From Aquabacterium parvum (GTDB taxonomy: Bacteria; Pseudomonadota; Gammaproteobacteria; Burkholderiales; Burkholderiaceae_C): a DNA stretch of 64,000 nt. Under the pieces are notes generated by a model. It searched no databases, was not told the DNA's origin, and saw nothing but the letters and a program-made list of their open reading frames with translations. Within the stretch, counting starts at the first letter, position 1. Each line of letters begins with the position of its first letter. Position numbers and translations under genes: made by a program. This document shows positions 1 to 9,591 of this stretch, one piece after another. The DNA lies in NCBI RefSeq assembly GCF_001447195.1, contig NZ_LFRI01000235.1, forward strand, positions 38,071 through 102,070. Direction: 5' to 3'.

Positions 1-856
1 GGGCCGCTTCGACGGTGGACTGCGCGCCGTCCGACAATGGCGTCAGGGGCAGGCGCAGCGTACCACCACATTTGCCCATCTTGGCCAGCGCCCACTTCAC
101 CGGGATCGGGTTGGGCTCGACGAACAGGTGCTTGTGCAGCGGCAGCAGCTGCATGTGCAGCTCGATGGCTCGGGCGGTGTCGCGGGCCATGGCGGCTTCG
201 CACAGCTGGGCCATGCCACGCGGCGCCACGTTGGCCGTGACGCTGACGTTGCCATGGCCACCGAGCAGCATCAGGGCGACAGCGGTGGGGTCGTCGCCGG
301 AGTAAATGGAAAAGCCCTTGGGAGCCTGCTTGATCAGCCACGCGGCGCGTTCGAGGTTGCCTGTGGCTTCCTTGATGCCGAAGATGCCGGGCACCTGGGC
401 CAGCCTCAGGGTGGTCTCGACGGACATGTCTGCCACGCTGCGGCCGGGCACGTTGTAGAGCATCACGGGGATGTCCACGGCTTCGGCGATGGCCTTGAAG
501 TGCTGGAAGATGCCTTCTTGCGTGGGCTTGTTGTAGTAGGGCACGACCTGCAGGGTGCAGTCGGCGCCGACCTTTTTGGCGTACTCGGACAGCTCGATGG
601 CTTCACGCGTGGAGTTGGCGCCAGCACCGGCCATGATGGGCACGCGGCCTGCAGCCTGCTCGACCGCCACGCGGATGATTTCGCAGTGCTCTTCGACCGA
701 GACGGTTGGTGACTCACCGGTGGTGCCAACCACGCCGATGCAGTGGGTGCCCTCGGCGATGTGCCAGTCGATCAGGGAGCGCAGGGTGGGGTAATCGACG
801 CTGCCGTCTTCATGCAGAGGCGTGACCAGGGCGACGATGCTGCCAGAAATGTTCAT
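1..856 (-). CDS. dapA: 4-hydroxy-tetrahydrodipicolinate synthase (partial at window edge)
   Basis: Condenses pyruvate with aspartate semialdehyde, the first committed step of lysine and meso-diaminopimelate synthesis in the cytoplasm. The translation starts [20 protein letters not shown] and contains the family signatures GTTGES near residue 45, YYNKPTQEG near residue 135 and GIKEATG, where Lys is the Schiff-base residue. About 285 codons are present; the usual length is 290-295, so only the last few residues run off the left edge. The ATG at 856 matches the usual start of the family. It lies 78 bp downstream of the dehydrogenase gene on the same strand. Confidence 0.96.
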   Translation of the reverse strand, partial: MNISGSIVALVTPLHEDGSVDYPTLRSLIDWHIAEGTHCIGVVGTTGESPTVSVEEHCEIIRVAVEQAAGRVPIMAGAGANSTREAIELSEYAKKVGADCTLQVVPYYNKPTQEGIFQHFKAIAEAVDIPVMLYNVPGRSVADMSVETTLRLAQVPGIFGIKEATGNLERAAWLIKQAPKGFSIYSGDDPTAVALMLLGGHGNVSVTANVAPRGMAQLCEAAMARDTARAIELHMQLLPLHKHLFVEPNPIPVKWALAKMGKCGGTLRLPLTPLSDGAQSTVEAA

Positions 857-934
857 GGTGATTCCTTCAGTCCGGCGATTCTACCGGGCTGAGTCAGGGT
901 GCCCAGGGGGCAAACGGGTGGCTCAGGGAAGATT

Positions 935-1741
935 TCAGTGCGGCCGGGCGTCTTGTTTGAGGGCCTTCAAGGCCATCCGGTCGACGAGCCCGGGCGCGAT
1001 CAGTTTCAACCAACGCGCCAGCCGGCCTTTGGCTGACATGAGCACCTCGCGCTTGCGCTGCTCGATGCCTTCGAGGATCAGCCTGGCGCAGGCATCCACG
1101 GGCATGGCGTCGGCTTCGTCGAGCTTGCTCTGACCGGCCGGCAGACCCTGTGCATTGAAGCCACGCAAGCGGATGTCGGTGGCCACGACACCAGGGTAGG
1201 CCACGGTCACGGAAACGCCATGGGGCGCCAGTTCGATGCGCAGGGCCTCGAAAAAGCCGTTCATGGCGAACTTGGTGGTGCTGTAGGCGGTGCGGCCGGG
1301 CAGGGCGACGATGCCGGCCAGGCTGGAGACGGCCACCAGGCGGCCTTTGCTGGCCTTGAGGTGCGGCAAGGCGGCGTGGGTGCACCAGATGCTGCCCCAC
1401 AGGTTCACCCGCATCAGGTCTTCGTACCAGCACAGGTCGCTCACGTCTTCTAACAGGGCGTGGCCGGACATGCCGGCGTTGTTGACCAGGGTGTCGATGA
1501 CGCCGAAGCGCGCCACGGTGTCGGCGATGAGGGCGCGGCAGTCGTCTTCTCGGGCCACGTCGGTGGGGCGCACCACCACCATGGCGCCATGTTGGCGGCA
1601 CTCGTTCGCGACTGCTTCGAGTTTGTCCCAGCTGCGCGCGGCCAGCACCAATTGAAGGGCAGATCCCTGTGCCTGCGCCATCTGCCGCGCCAGTTCGGCG
1701 CCAATGCCATCGGAGGCGCCCGTGATGATGACCACGCTCAT
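935..1741 (-). CDS. SDR family NAD(P)-dependent oxidoreductase
   Basis: A classical short-chain dehydrogenase of 268 residues. The N-terminal Rossmann fold has TGASDGIG at residues 7-14, NNAG at 87-90, and the active site has Ser near 139-140 with Tyr153 and Lys157 in the pattern YSTTK. The substrate cannot be predicted; related proteins of this length are often called generic SDR or YbbO/DltE-like. The start ATG lies one base after the stop of the small upstream membrane ORF (TGA-C-ATG), so the two are probably translationally coupled. dapA follows but with a 78-bp gap, so co-transcription with it is only possible. Confidence 0.9.
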   Translation of the reverse strand: MSVVIITGASDGIGAELARQMAQAQGSALQLVLAARSWDKLEAVANECRQHGAMVVVRPTDVAREDDCRALIADTVARFGVIDTLVNNAGMSGHALLEDVSDLCWYEDLMRVNLWGSIWCTHAALPHLKASKGRLVAVSSLAGIVALPGRTAYSTTKFAMNGFFEALRIELAPHGVSVTVAYPGVVATDIRLRGFNAQGLPAGQSKLDEADAMPVDACARLILEGIEQRKREVLMSAKGRLARWLKLIAPGLVDRMALKALKQDARPH

Positions 1742-1742
1742 G

Positions 1743-1904
1743 TCAGATGCAACTCCAAAAGCGCGCCGCCATGTCGACGACGAAGTGGGGGCTGAGGTAC
1801 CAGGCGAACACCAGGGCCAGGGCCACGGCCGCCAGGCCCTTGAGCAGCCACGGCCAGATCTGCTTGGGTGCCCGGGGCTGGGGTGGTGCGGATGTCGCTG
1901 GCAT
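1743..1904 (-). CDS. Small single-pass membrane protein (53 aa), uncharacterised
   Basis: I translated this short frame directly: it begins MPATSAPPQPRAPKQIWPWL, with a proline-rich basic N terminus, then one hydrophobic helix at about residues 20-40 (LLKGLAAVALALVFAWYL) and a short tail ending FWSCI. It ends one base before the dehydrogenase start, an arrangement typical of a real coupled gene. No clear Shine-Dalgarno sequence precedes the ATG. I recognise no family. It may anchor or regulate the neighbouring dehydrogenase, but that is inference from position only. Confidence 0.6.
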   Translation of the reverse strand: MPATSAPPQPRAPKQIWPWLLKGLAAVALALVFAWYLSPHFVVDMAARFWSCI

Positions 1905-1947
1905 GGTGAAGATTCGGTGAAAGCAGGCTATCGGGCTTCGCGAGGGC

Positions 1948-3183
1948 TCAGGCCGTGACGAGTCGGCGAGCCGGCTGCTGGTGTTCGCGGATGGGCAGGT
2001 TCAGCGCCGCGGCCGCGAAGGCCAGGCCGATGGCCAGCCACCACACGATTTGGTAGTCGCCCGTGGCATCGTAGAGCCGGCCCGCCAGCCAAACGCCCAT
2101 GAAGGAGCCGATCTGGTGCGAGAAAAACACCAGCCCACCCAGCATGGACAGGTGCCGCACGCCCAGCATCTGCGCCACAACAGCGTTGGTGGGGGGCACC
2201 GTCGACAGCCACAGCGCACCCATGGCAGCGGCGAAGATGGCCACCGACGCCGGTGTAAGCGGCAGCAGCACGAAGGCCAGCATGGTCACGCCGCGCATGG
2301 CGTAGATGAAGGACAGGATCCAGGTTTTGCGCAGGCGCTGGCCAAGCGAGCCGGCGGCGTAAGTGCCAAAGACGTTGAACAGGCCGATCAGCGCCAGGGC
2401 GGTGGTGGCGACTTGCGGCTCGAGCTGGTGGTCTTTGAGGTAGCTGGGCAGGTGCACGCCGATGAAGGCCAGCTGGAAGCCGCAGACGAAATACCCGGCG
2501 GTCAGCAGCAGGTAGTCGCGATGGGTCAGGGCTTCGCGCAGGGCGGCCATGGCGTTCAACGGGGCGCCATCGATGAGCGGTCCGGTGCTGGCTGAAGACG
2601 CATCGCGAGGAGGCTCACGCAGGCCGAAAGCCAGTGGTGCAATGAGCAGGGCCGCTGCGGCCAGGGTCAGCAGCGCGGGTGACCACTGCAGGCTGTGGAT
2701 GAGCTGGCTGGACAGCGGCACCATCAGGAATTGGCCGAAGGAGCCGGCTGCCGCCGTGATGCCCATGGCCCATGAGCGTTTGGCCGGATCGATGTTGCGG
2801 CCGACGACGCCATAGACCACCGCGTAGGTGCTGCAGGCCTGTGCCAGGCCGATCGTGACGCCGGACGTCAACACAAAGCCCAGGTGCTGATCGAGGGTGG
2901 CCATGCCGACCAGCCCGAGCGCATAGAGCAGGGCACCCAACCAGAGCACACGGAAGGCGCCGCTGCGGTCGGCCCACCAGCCGACGATGGGCCCGGCCGC
3001 GCCCCAGACGAGGTTCTGCACGGCCATGGCCAGCGAGTAGTCTTCGCGCGTCCAGCCGTGGGCGGTGGTGATGGGTTGAAGCCAGAGCCCGAAGCTGTGC
3101 CGGATGCCCATCGACAAGGTGACGACGAGGGCGCCGCAAAGCAGCATCTGCCCCAAGGGCAGGGGGCGGTGGTGTGATGTCAT
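1948..3183 (-). CDS. MFS transporter
   Basis: A 411-residue major facilitator superfamily permease with about 12 hydrophobic segments. The loop between helices 2 and 3 carries GWWADRSGAFRVLWLG, the MFS signature (G-x-x-x-D-R-x-G). The overall look (GIRHSFGLWLQPI, then WTREDYSLA) resembles the monocarboxylate/oxalate-formate type permeases common in Burkholderiales, but the substrate is unknown. I chose ATG 3183 (MTSHHRPLPLG) because an in-frame extension to 3270 is polar, arginine-rich and lies before the first membrane helix. It ends 43 bp before the small membrane ORF and is likely co-directional with it. Confidence 0.88.
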   Translation of the reverse strand: MTSHHRPLPLGQMLLCGALVVTLSMGIRHSFGLWLQPITTAHGWTREDYSLAMAVQNLVWGAAGPIVGWWADRSGAFRVLWLGALLYALGLVGMATLDQHLGFVLTSGVTIGLAQACSTYAVVYGVVGRNIDPAKRSWAMGITAAAGSFGQFLMVPLSSQLIHSLQWSPALLTLAAAALLIAPLAFGLREPPRDASSASTGPLIDGAPLNAMAALREALTHRDYLLLTAGYFVCGFQLAFIGVHLPSYLKDHQLEPQVATTALALIGLFNVFGTYAAGSLGQRLRKTWILSFIYAMRGVTMLAFVLLPLTPASVAIFAAAMGALWLSTVPPTNAVVAQMLGVRHLSMLGGLVFFSHQIGSFMGVWLAGRLYDATGDYQIVWWLAIGLAFAAAALNLPIREHQQPARRLVTA

Positions 3184-3288
3184 GGATGCGGCCTGCCAAG
3201 GCAAGCAGACAGGTGTTCGGCTTGGTTTACCGGACAGCAGAGGCGGACCGGAGCGGCGTTCAGGACGCAACGCACCCGGCGGGCGCCG

Positions 3289-3642
3289 TCACACCTGCAT
3301 GTTCATGATATCGGTATACGCCTGAACCAGCTTGTTGCGCACCTGCACGGCCGACTGGAAGCCCAGTTGCGCCTTTTGCATGGCGATCATGGTTTCTTCC
3401 AGGCTGACCGTCGGGTTGTCGAACTGCACCTCTCGCTGCATGGAGCTGGCGGTGGCTTGTGCCGAGCTGATGGACTTCAGTGCGCCTGAAAAAGCGGACT
3501 GAAATGAGGGCTTTTCAACCGCGCCACCGGCTTCGGCTGCGCCTTCGGCCCGGGTCTTGGCTTCCACCCGGCGGGCGACGTCGGCCATGCCGGCGCGGGC
3601 GGCGGCTTGGGCAAAGTCAAAGGGTTTCAGTTTCAGGTCCAT
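3289..3642 (-). CDS. fliE: Flagellar hook-basal body complex protein FliE
   Basis: FliE (117 residues) forms the junction between the MS ring and the proximal rod. The C-terminal half has the diagnostic pattern: VSLEETMIAMQKAQLGFQ followed by AVQVRNKLVQAYTDIMNMQV, as in FliE proteins generally. It is transcribed divergently from fliF, with about 206 bp between the two start codons. The gene is complete and of normal length. Confidence 0.97.
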   Translation of the reverse strand: MDLKLKPFDFAQAAARAGMADVARRVEAKTRAEGAAEAGGAVEKPSFQSAFSGALKSISSAQATASSMQREVQFDNPTVSLEETMIAMQKAQLGFQSAVQVRNKLVQAYTDIMNMQV

Positions 3643-3774
3643 GGTGCCGAAAAGGTCATCAGGGCGTGATGCAACTCACCACGGTCACCATTGTGGGAGA
3701 CCGGCCCGAGTCCTAAGCTGGGAAGAGGTCGGCAAATGGCCGGCTGTTCCCGGCACTTTTGCCTGCTCTGACTC

Positions 3775-3782
3775 CGAATAAT
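3775..3782 (+). promoter_or_regulatory. Candidate flagellar promoter element CGAATAAT upstream of fliF
   Basis: The octamer CGAATAAT occurs 66 bases upstream of the chosen fliF start, and the identical octamer occurs 58 bases upstream of fliL (11127-11134). AATAAT is one base from the sigma-70 -10 consensus. I see no convincing -35, so this is a shared motif rather than a proven promoter. Confidence 0.3.
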
Positions 3783-3848
3783 GGGCCCGTCATGGCCGTA
3801 TTGCGGCATCGTCACCTTCACGATGCGCGGCCAATGCCAGCAGCCCAC

Positions 3849-5585
3849 ATGGAAGTCACAGTCGCCTCACCTCAGAACGTCGCCGTTGCTGCCCCCGCCC
3901 AGGTGGTGGAGGCCGGCACCCCTGGCTTCGCCCAGCGCGTGATGGCGCTGCCTGCCCAGCGCAAGATCATGCTGGGCGGCGGCATCGCCGTGCTGATCGC
4001 CATCTTCGTGGCCATGGCCCTGTGGGGGCGCGATGGCGATTACCGCGTGCTGTACGCCAACCTGTCCGACAAGGACGGTGGTGCCATCCTGGCGCAGCTG
4101 CAGCAGATGCAGGTGCCTTACAAGCATGCCGACGGCGGCGCCGCCATCCTGGTGCCGGCCGACAAGGTGCACGATGTGCGACTGAAGCTGGCCTCGGCTG
4201 GCCTGCCCAAGGGCTCGGTCGTGGGTTTCGAGCTGATGGAGACCCAGAAGTTCGGCACCACGCAGTTTCAGGAGCGCCTGAACTTCCAGCGTGGCTTGGA
4301 AGGCGAGTTGACCCGCTCGATCCAGGCCATCTCCAGCGTGCAGAGCGCCCGCGTGCACCTGGCCCTGCCCAACCAGAATGGCTTTTTCCGTGAGCAGCAA
4401 AAGGCATCGGCCTCTGTGGTGCTGACGCTGTACCCCGGTCGAACCCTGGACCGTGGACAGTTGGCTGGCATCGTGCACCTGGTGTCGTCCAGCGTGCCGG
4501 AGATGTCGACCAAGGCGGTCAGCATCGTTGACCAGAGCGGCACGCTGCTGGCTGGCCAGCAGGACAGTGGCACCGACCAGGCTGGGTTGGATGCGCAGCA
4601 GCTGCAGTACGTGCGCCAGATCGAGAGCAGCTACACCCAGCGTGTGCGCGACATCCTCGAGCCGGTGCTGGGGTCGGACAACCTGCGTGCACAGGTCACC
4701 GCAGACGTGGATTTCTCGCAGGTCGAGCAGACGGCCGAAGAGTTCAAGCCCAACCAGGGGCCCAATGCGGCCTCGACGGTGCGCAGCCAGCAGACCAGCG
4801 AGAGCTCGGGGCAGGGCAGCGCGACGCCTTCCGGCGTGCCCGGTGCGGCCAGCAATCAGCCTCCCGTGCCGGCCACGGCGCCCATCAATGGCGCTTCGGC
4901 CCCGCTGCAGGCAGCTGGCATGCAGGGCGCAGGCGGCAACAACCGCCGCGACGCGGTCACCAACTACGAGGTCGACCGCACGGTGCGCGTGGTGCGCAGC
5001 TCGACCGGCAACATCCGTCGCCTGACTGCAGCCGTGGTGGTCAACCACCGCACGGTGACCGATGCCAAGGGCAAGACCAGCACCGAGCCGCTGCCGCAGG
5101 AAGAGCTCGACAAGCTGACCTCGCTGGTGCGCGAATCCATCGGTGCCGACGACAAGCGTGGCGACTCGATCAAGGTGGTGTCGGCGCCGTTCCAGGTGCC
5201 CAAGGAAGAGGTCGATGACACCCCGCTGTGGAAGAAGCCCGAGACGGTGGACCTGATCCGCACCCTGGCCGTGCCCGGCGCACTGACCCTGGCCGCCCTG
5301 ATCGTGGTGTTCGGCGCGATCCGCCCGGCCATCCAGGCGGCCAAGCCGGTGGCCGCGCCGGAGTCGGAAGCCCAGCGACTCAATGCGGTGGTGGACGACC
5401 CGCAGGAGCTGTCTGTCATCGCGGGGGGCAATGGCCCGGTCGTGGCAGGTGCGGAAGGCGGCGTTGCGGCGCTGGAGGGCCCCGGCGCTGGTGGCCCGGA
5501 CCTGCGCCTGGAGCACGCCCGCAAACTGGCCAAGGAAAACCCGCTGGCCATGGCCTCCGTGGTCCGTGGCTGGATGAACAATTGA
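3849..5585 (+). CDS. fliF: Flagellar basal-body MS-ring protein FliF
   Basis: FliF assembles the MS ring in the inner membrane and is the platform for the export gate and C ring. The protein has a first membrane helix at about residues 39-59 (IMLGGGIAVLIAIFVAMALW), a long periplasmic region with SGLPKGSVVGFELMETQKFG, a low-complexity Ala/Pro/Gly linker, a second membrane helix near residue 470-490 (AVPGALTLAALIVVFGAI) and a C-terminal cytoplasmic tail that binds FliG. I chose ATG 3849 (MEVTVASPQN, 578 aa); the frame is open to an ATG at 3759, but that N-terminal extension lacks family similarity. fliG follows after 15 bp. Confidence 0.96.
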   Translation: MEVTVASPQNVAVAAPAQVVEAGTPGFAQRVMALPAQRKIMLGGGIAVLIAIFVAMALWGRDGDYRVLYANLSDKDGGAILAQLQQMQVPYKHADGGAAILVPADKVHDVRLKLASAGLPKGSVVGFELMETQKFGTTQFQERLNFQRGLEGELTRSIQAISSVQSARVHLALPNQNGFFREQQKASASVVLTLYPGRTLDRGQLAGIVHLVSSSVPEMSTKAVSIVDQSGTLLAGQQDSGTDQAGLDAQQLQYVRQIESSYTQRVRDILEPVLGSDNLRAQVTADVDFSQVEQTAEEFKPNQGPNAASTVRSQQTSESSGQGSATPSGVPGAASNQPPVPATAPINGASAPLQAAGMQGAGGNNRRDAVTNYEVDRTVRVVRSSTGNIRRLTAAVVVNHRTVTDAKGKTSTEPLPQEELDKLTSLVRESIGADDKRGDSIKVVSAPFQVPKEEVDDTPLWKKPETVDLIRTLAVPGALTLAALIVVFGAIRPAIQAAKPVAAPESEAQRLNAVVDDPQELSVIAGGNGPVVAGAEGGVAALEGPGAGGPDLRLEHARKLAKENPLAMASVVRGWMNN

Positions 5586-5600
5586 TCGAGGTGAGCTGCC

Positions 5601-6596
5601 ATGGATGAACAAGGTCTGGAAGATGCAGCCATCTTGCTGATGTCGTTGGGCGAAGAAGAGGCAGCTGAGGTCTTCAAGCACCTCGAGCCCAAGGAGGTTC
5701 AGCACCTGGGCGAGACCATTGCCAAGCTCAAGACCATCAGCCGCGATCGCATCAACAGCGTGCTTGATCGCTTCTCGGCGGAGGCCACGGAGGTGGGCAC
5801 GCTGGTGCCCGACACCGACGAGTACATCAAGTCGGTGCTTCGCAAGGCGCTGGGCGACGACAAGGCCAACTTGCTGATCGATCGGATCATCCAGGGCAGC
5901 GACGTCACGGGCATCGAGAGCCTGAAGTGGATGGACGCGGTCTCTGTGGCTGAGTTGCTGCGCAACGAGCACCCGCAGATCGTTGCTGCCATCCTGGTGC
6001 ACCTGGACCCGGACCAGTCTTCGTCGGTGCTCAAGGCCTTCACCGAGCGGCACCGCAACGAGGTGATGGTGCGCATCGCCACGCTCGACGGCATCCAGCC
6101 GTCCGCGCTCAAGGACCTCAACGAGGTGCTCTCGCGCGTGCTCTCGGGCGGATCTCAGGTGCGCAAATCGTCGCTGGGTGGCGTCAAGCCCGCCGCAGAA
6201 ATCATCAACCTCATGGGTTCGAGCCTGGAGACATCGGTGCTCGACTACATCCGCGAGGCCGACTCCGACCTGGCTCAGAAGATCCAGGACAACATGTTCA
6301 CCTTCGACGACCTGAGCAAGCTCGACGACAAGGGTTTCCAGGCCCTGCTCAAGGAAGTGCAGACCGAGTCGCTCATCATCTCCCTCAAGGGCGCCAGCCC
6401 CGAGATCCGCGAGAAGGTGTTCAAGAACATGTCCAGCCGCGCAGCCGAAACCTTGCGCGAAGACCTCGACGCACGTGGCCCGGTCAAGCTCTCCGACGTC
6501 GAAACCGAGCAAAAGGAAATGCTCAAGATCGTGCGCCGCCTGGCCGACGAGGGCCAGATCATGCTGAGCAGCGGAGGCGACGATGAGTACGTCTAA
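5601..6596 (+). CDS. fliG: Flagellar motor switch protein FliG
   Basis: FliG (331 residues) is the C-ring protein that contacts the stator and generates torque. The N-terminal region (GLEDAAILLMSLGEEEAAEV) binds FliF; the middle domain has EHPQIVAAILVHLDPDQSS (the EHPQ motif); the C-terminal domain carries the charged torque helix around SRAAETLREDLDARGPVK. Length is normal. It overlaps fliH by 14 bp, showing translational coupling inside the fliF-fliK operon. Confidence 0.98.
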   Translation: MDEQGLEDAAILLMSLGEEEAAEVFKHLEPKEVQHLGETIAKLKTISRDRINSVLDRFSAEATEVGTLVPDTDEYIKSVLRKALGDDKANLLIDRIIQGSDVTGIESLKWMDAVSVAELLRNEHPQIVAAILVHLDPDQSSSVLKAFTERHRNEVMVRIATLDGIQPSALKDLNEVLSRVLSGGSQVRKSSLGGVKPAAEIINLMGSSLETSVLDYIREADSDLAQKIQDNMFTFDDLSKLDDKGFQALLKEVQTESLIISLKGASPEIREKVFKNMSSRAAETLREDLDARGPVKLSDVETEQKEMLKIVRRLADEGQIMLSSGGDDEYV

Positions 6597-7644
6597 GCCT
6601 GGCCCCAAGGCGCCAGGCAGCCCAGCCACGCCCCCGAGCACGCCCGCGCCCAACGCTTACGCCCGCTTCATCCCGCGCGAGGAATTGGGTGGCAACGTGG
6701 CCGCCTGGGCGCCGCAGACTTTCGAGCGCCCACCGGCCCCGCCTTTGGAGTCCGGGGTGCGCAAGCCCACGTTGGCTGAGCGCGCTGCCGCTGAAATGCG
6801 CCCCGGCATGAAGGCTCAGCCGGTCAAGCATGCGCCTCAGGCCACCGGTCAGCCGGTTGCGTCCAAGCCCGCTGGCACGGGGGCCGCCGCTGGCGCCGCG
6901 CCCAAGCCAGCCGTGCGTCGACCCGTCGTGGGCGGCATGCCTGGCCAGGCCGAGGCCCAGCAACGCGAGGCCGAGGCCCCGCCCCCGCCGCCCGCTCCCA
7001 ACGTGGATGATTTGGTGAACAAGGCTCGCCAGGAGGGCTACCAGGACGGCTACCGCAACGGCCTGGCCGCCCTGGAGAGCTACAAGCAGACGCAGGCCGC
7101 GCAGATGGCCGCGCACATGAGTGACCAGGTCGGCGCGCTGGCATCCGACTTCCACCAGCGCCTGGAGTCGCTGGAGCAGCAGCTGGCCGGCCGCATCGCC
7201 GGTGTGGCACTCGAGCTGGCCCGCCAGGTGGTTCGCACCGAATTGAAGATCCACCCCGAGCTGGTGGTGGACGTGGCCGAGCAGGCCTTGGGCGCCTTGC
7301 TGGCGTCGGCTCGCCAGGTGATCGTGCGCCTGCACCCCGAGGACCATGCCATGGCCTTGCCCCACCTCAGCGAGATGCTGAGCGCCCGCGGTGCCCGCAT
7401 GGTGCCCGACGTGACGCTCAACCGAGGTGGCTGTGTGGTCGAGTCAGACATCGCCGTGATCGACGCGGCCATCGAGGCCCGCTGGGACCGCGCCGCCGCC
7501 GCCATGGGCTACGAGGCCCCTTGGCACGATGGCCACGAGGCCCACAGCCTGGCCGATGCGCACCCCATCCGAAACCTTGACGAAGAAGACGCCGATGCCT
7601 GGCCGGATGCCCGTCGCGCACCGAACGAGGAGGACCCCGCATGA
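6583..7644 (+). CDS. fliH: Flagellar assembly protein FliH
   Basis: FliH regulates the export ATPase FliI and links it to the C ring. The C-terminal half is recognisable: a coiled-coil region with the [12 protein letters not shown] pattern near residue 150, then [25 protein letters not shown]. At 353 residues it is longer than typical (about 220-280). The extra length is an N-terminal region of about 140 residues rich in Pro and Ala (for example [19 protein letters not shown]). The start is inside the end of fliG and the end overlaps fliI by 4 bp (ATGA). Confidence 0.93.
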   Translation: MSTSKPGPKAPGSPATPPSTPAPNAYARFIPREELGGNVAAWAPQTFERPPAPPLESGVRKPTLAERAAAEMRPGMKAQPVKHAPQATGQPVASKPAGTGAAAGAAPKPAVRRPVVGGMPGQAEAQQREAEAPPPPPAPNVDDLVNKARQEGYQDGYRNGLAALESYKQTQAAQMAAHMSDQVGALASDFHQRLESLEQQLAGRIAGVALELARQVVRTELKIHPELVVDVAEQALGALLASARQVIVRLHPEDHAMALPHLSEMLSARGARMVPDVTLNRGGCVVESDIAVIDAAIEARWDRAAAAMGYEAPWHDGHEAHSLADAHPIRNLDEEDADAWPDARRAPNEEDPA

Positions 7645-9071
7645 ACATGCCCATGAGCGCCCGCACCGACGTGGCGATGGACCGCTGGAACCGCTTCCTC
7701 GATGACTTGGACGCCTGCGCCAGCACCCGCATGCCCTTGGAGAACCAGGGCAAGCTGGTGCGCCTGTCGGGCCTGGTGCTCGAGGCCACGGGCCTGCGAC
7801 TGCCGGTGGGCGCCGTCTGCGAAATCCACTCCGAGACGCGCCTGGAATCGACGCCCGTGCTGGCTGAGGTCGTGGGCTTCACCGGCGACCGTGCCTACCT
7901 GATGCCGACCGCCGAGGTGCATGGCCTGGCCAGCGGCGCGCGCGTGGTGCCTTGCCCGATCCCGATGAACACCCCTTTGCTGGGTCGACCCAACCACCCC
8001 TGGCGCCGCAGCGAAGACCGCACCCGTCACCTGCCCGTGGGCGCTGGCCTGCTGGGCCGCGTGGTCGATGCGCAAGGCGTGCCGCTGGACCGCAAGGGCC
8101 CGCTGCAGCACATCCGCAGCGAGCCGCTGGCCCGCCGTGCCATCAACGCCATGGAGCGCGACCCGGTGCGCCTGCCGCTGGACACCGGCGTGCGCGCCAT
8201 CAATTCGATGCTGACCGTCGGCCGTGGTCAGCGCATCGGCCTGTTCGCCGGTTCGGGCGTCGGCAAGTCGGTGCTGCTGGGCATGATGGCCCGCTACACC
8301 CAGGCTGACGTCATCGTCGTGGGCCTGATCGGCGAGCGGGGCCGCGAAGTCAAGGAATTCATCGAAGACATCCTGGGCGAAGAGGGCCTGGCCCGCTCCG
8401 TGGTGGTGGCAGCTCCGGCCGACGCACCTCCGTTGACCCGCATGCAAGGTGCCGCTTACGCCACCGCCGTGGCCGAGCACTTCCGCGACCAGGGCCTGCA
8501 CGTGCTGCTGCTGATGGATTCGCTGACCCGCTACGCCATGGCACAGCGTGAAATCGCGCTCGCCATCGGTGAGCCGCCCGCCACCAAAGGTTATCCGCCT
8601 TCGTGCTTTACCAAGCTGCCTCAGTTGGTCGAGCGCAGCGGCAACGGCCTCAATGGCCATGGCTCCATCACGGCGTTTTACACCGTGCTCTCGGAGGGGG
8701 ATGATCAGCAGGACCCCATCGCCGACGCGGCCCGCGCCATCCTGGACGGCCACATCGTGCTCTCGCGCGAGCTGGCCGAATCCGGCCATTTCCCTGCAAT
8801 AGACATCGAACGCAGTGCTTCTCGGGTGATGCACAACGTCGCCGATGGGCAACATATTGAGGACGCGCGACGCTTTCGCCAGCTGTGGTCCAAGTACAGC
8901 AAGGCGCGGGACCTGATCCAGCTCGGTGCTTACGTGCCCGGCGGCGACATGGACCTGGACCAGGCGGTGCGCGTGCACCCGCACATGGTGCGCCTGCTGC
9001 AGCAGGACATGCACGACCCGGCCTGGCTGGGCGATGCGGTCGGCGAGCTGCACCGCATCGTGGCGGCCTGA
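7641..9071 (+). CDS. fliI: Flagellum-specific ATP synthase FliI
   Basis: FliI (476 residues) is the hexameric ATPase of the flagellar type III export apparatus, related to F1-beta. It has a Walker A motif [15 protein letters not shown] at about residues 200-214, [18 protein letters not shown], a Walker B region [20 protein letters not shown] and [14 protein letters not shown]. Length is normal for the family. Start overlaps the fliH stop (ATGA); fliJ follows after 24 bp. Confidence 0.98.
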   Translation: MNMPMSARTDVAMDRWNRFLDDLDACASTRMPLENQGKLVRLSGLVLEATGLRLPVGAVCEIHSETRLESTPVLAEVVGFTGDRAYLMPTAEVHGLASGARVVPCPIPMNTPLLGRPNHPWRRSEDRTRHLPVGAGLLGRVVDAQGVPLDRKGPLQHIRSEPLARRAINAMERDPVRLPLDTGVRAINSMLTVGRGQRIGLFAGSGVGKSVLLGMMARYTQADVIVVGLIGERGREVKEFIEDILGEEGLARSVVVAAPADAPPLTRMQGAAYATAVAEHFRDQGLHVLLLMDSLTRYAMAQREIALAIGEPPATKGYPPSCFTKLPQLVERSGNGLNGHGSITAFYTVLSEGDDQQDPIADAARAILDGHIVLSRELAESGHFPAIDIERSASRVMHNVADGQHIEDARRFRQLWSKYSKARDLIQLGAYVPGGDMDLDQAVRVHPHMVRLLQQDMHDPAWLGDAVGELHRIVAA

Positions 9072-9095
9072 AGGTTGTTGAATCGGAGTTGACCC

Positions 9096-9578
9096 ATGAG
9101 TGGCATTCAGTCCCTGCTGTTGGTGCTGGAGGCGGCGCAAAAAGAGCGCGATGCGGCCCTGTCGGCCCACGAGGCGGCCCGCAAGTCCCATGAGTCGGCC
9201 CGTCAGCAAGCGCAGTCGCTCAACGACTGGCGGCAGGACTACCAAAAGCGCTGGCAGGCGCAGTTCCAGCAATCGGGCGGCGTCGAGATCGTGCGCTGCT
9301 ATCAGGATTTCATGGCCCGGCTGGGCGACGCGGTGTCCGAGCAGGACCGCCGCGTCGGCAACGCCGAGCAGCAGGTGGCCCGCGCTCGGGCCTTGCTCAT
9401 CGAGCGGGAGCGCCGGGTGGCGGCGGTCTCGCAACTGATCGATCGTCGCCAGGCAGAGGCCATGCACAAGCAGGCCCGCCAGGACCAGAAAGCCACCGAC
9501 GAAATGGCCGCGCGCAGCGTGCGCCTGCAGCAAAGCCTGGGCGCCTCGGCCACTGGCCTGTCGACCGGCGCCATCTGA
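9096..9578 (+). CDS. fliJ: Flagellar export protein FliJ
   Basis: A 160-residue, almost wholly helical coiled-coil protein starting MSGIQSLLLVLEAAQKERDA, in the position where FliJ always sits (directly after fliI and before fliK). FliJ inserts into the FliI ring and activates export. Sequence conservation in this family is low, so the call rests on length, charged heptad character (ERERRVAAVSQLIDRRQAEA) and gene order. Confidence 0.93.
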   Translation: MSGIQSLLLVLEAAQKERDAALSAHEAARKSHESARQQAQSLNDWRQDYQKRWQAQFQQSGGVEIVRCYQDFMARLGDAVSEQDRRVGNAEQQVARARALLIERERRVAAVSQLIDRRQAEAMHKQARQDQKATDEMAARSVRLQQSLGASATGLSTGAI

Positions 9579-9591
9579 AGGGGTGAAACAC

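Noticed and set aside
3755..3775. Sigma-54 promoter upstream of fliF (GGCAC...TTGC)
   Set aside because: The GG to GC spacing is 7 rather than 10 bases, so it does not fit a -24/-12 element.
3867..6653. Open frame of 928 residues on the minus strand opposite fliF and fliG
   Set aside because: Amino acid content (His, Arg, Gly and Leu-rich, low complexity) is typical of the antisense of high-GC genes, and both fliF and fliG are clear on the plus strand.
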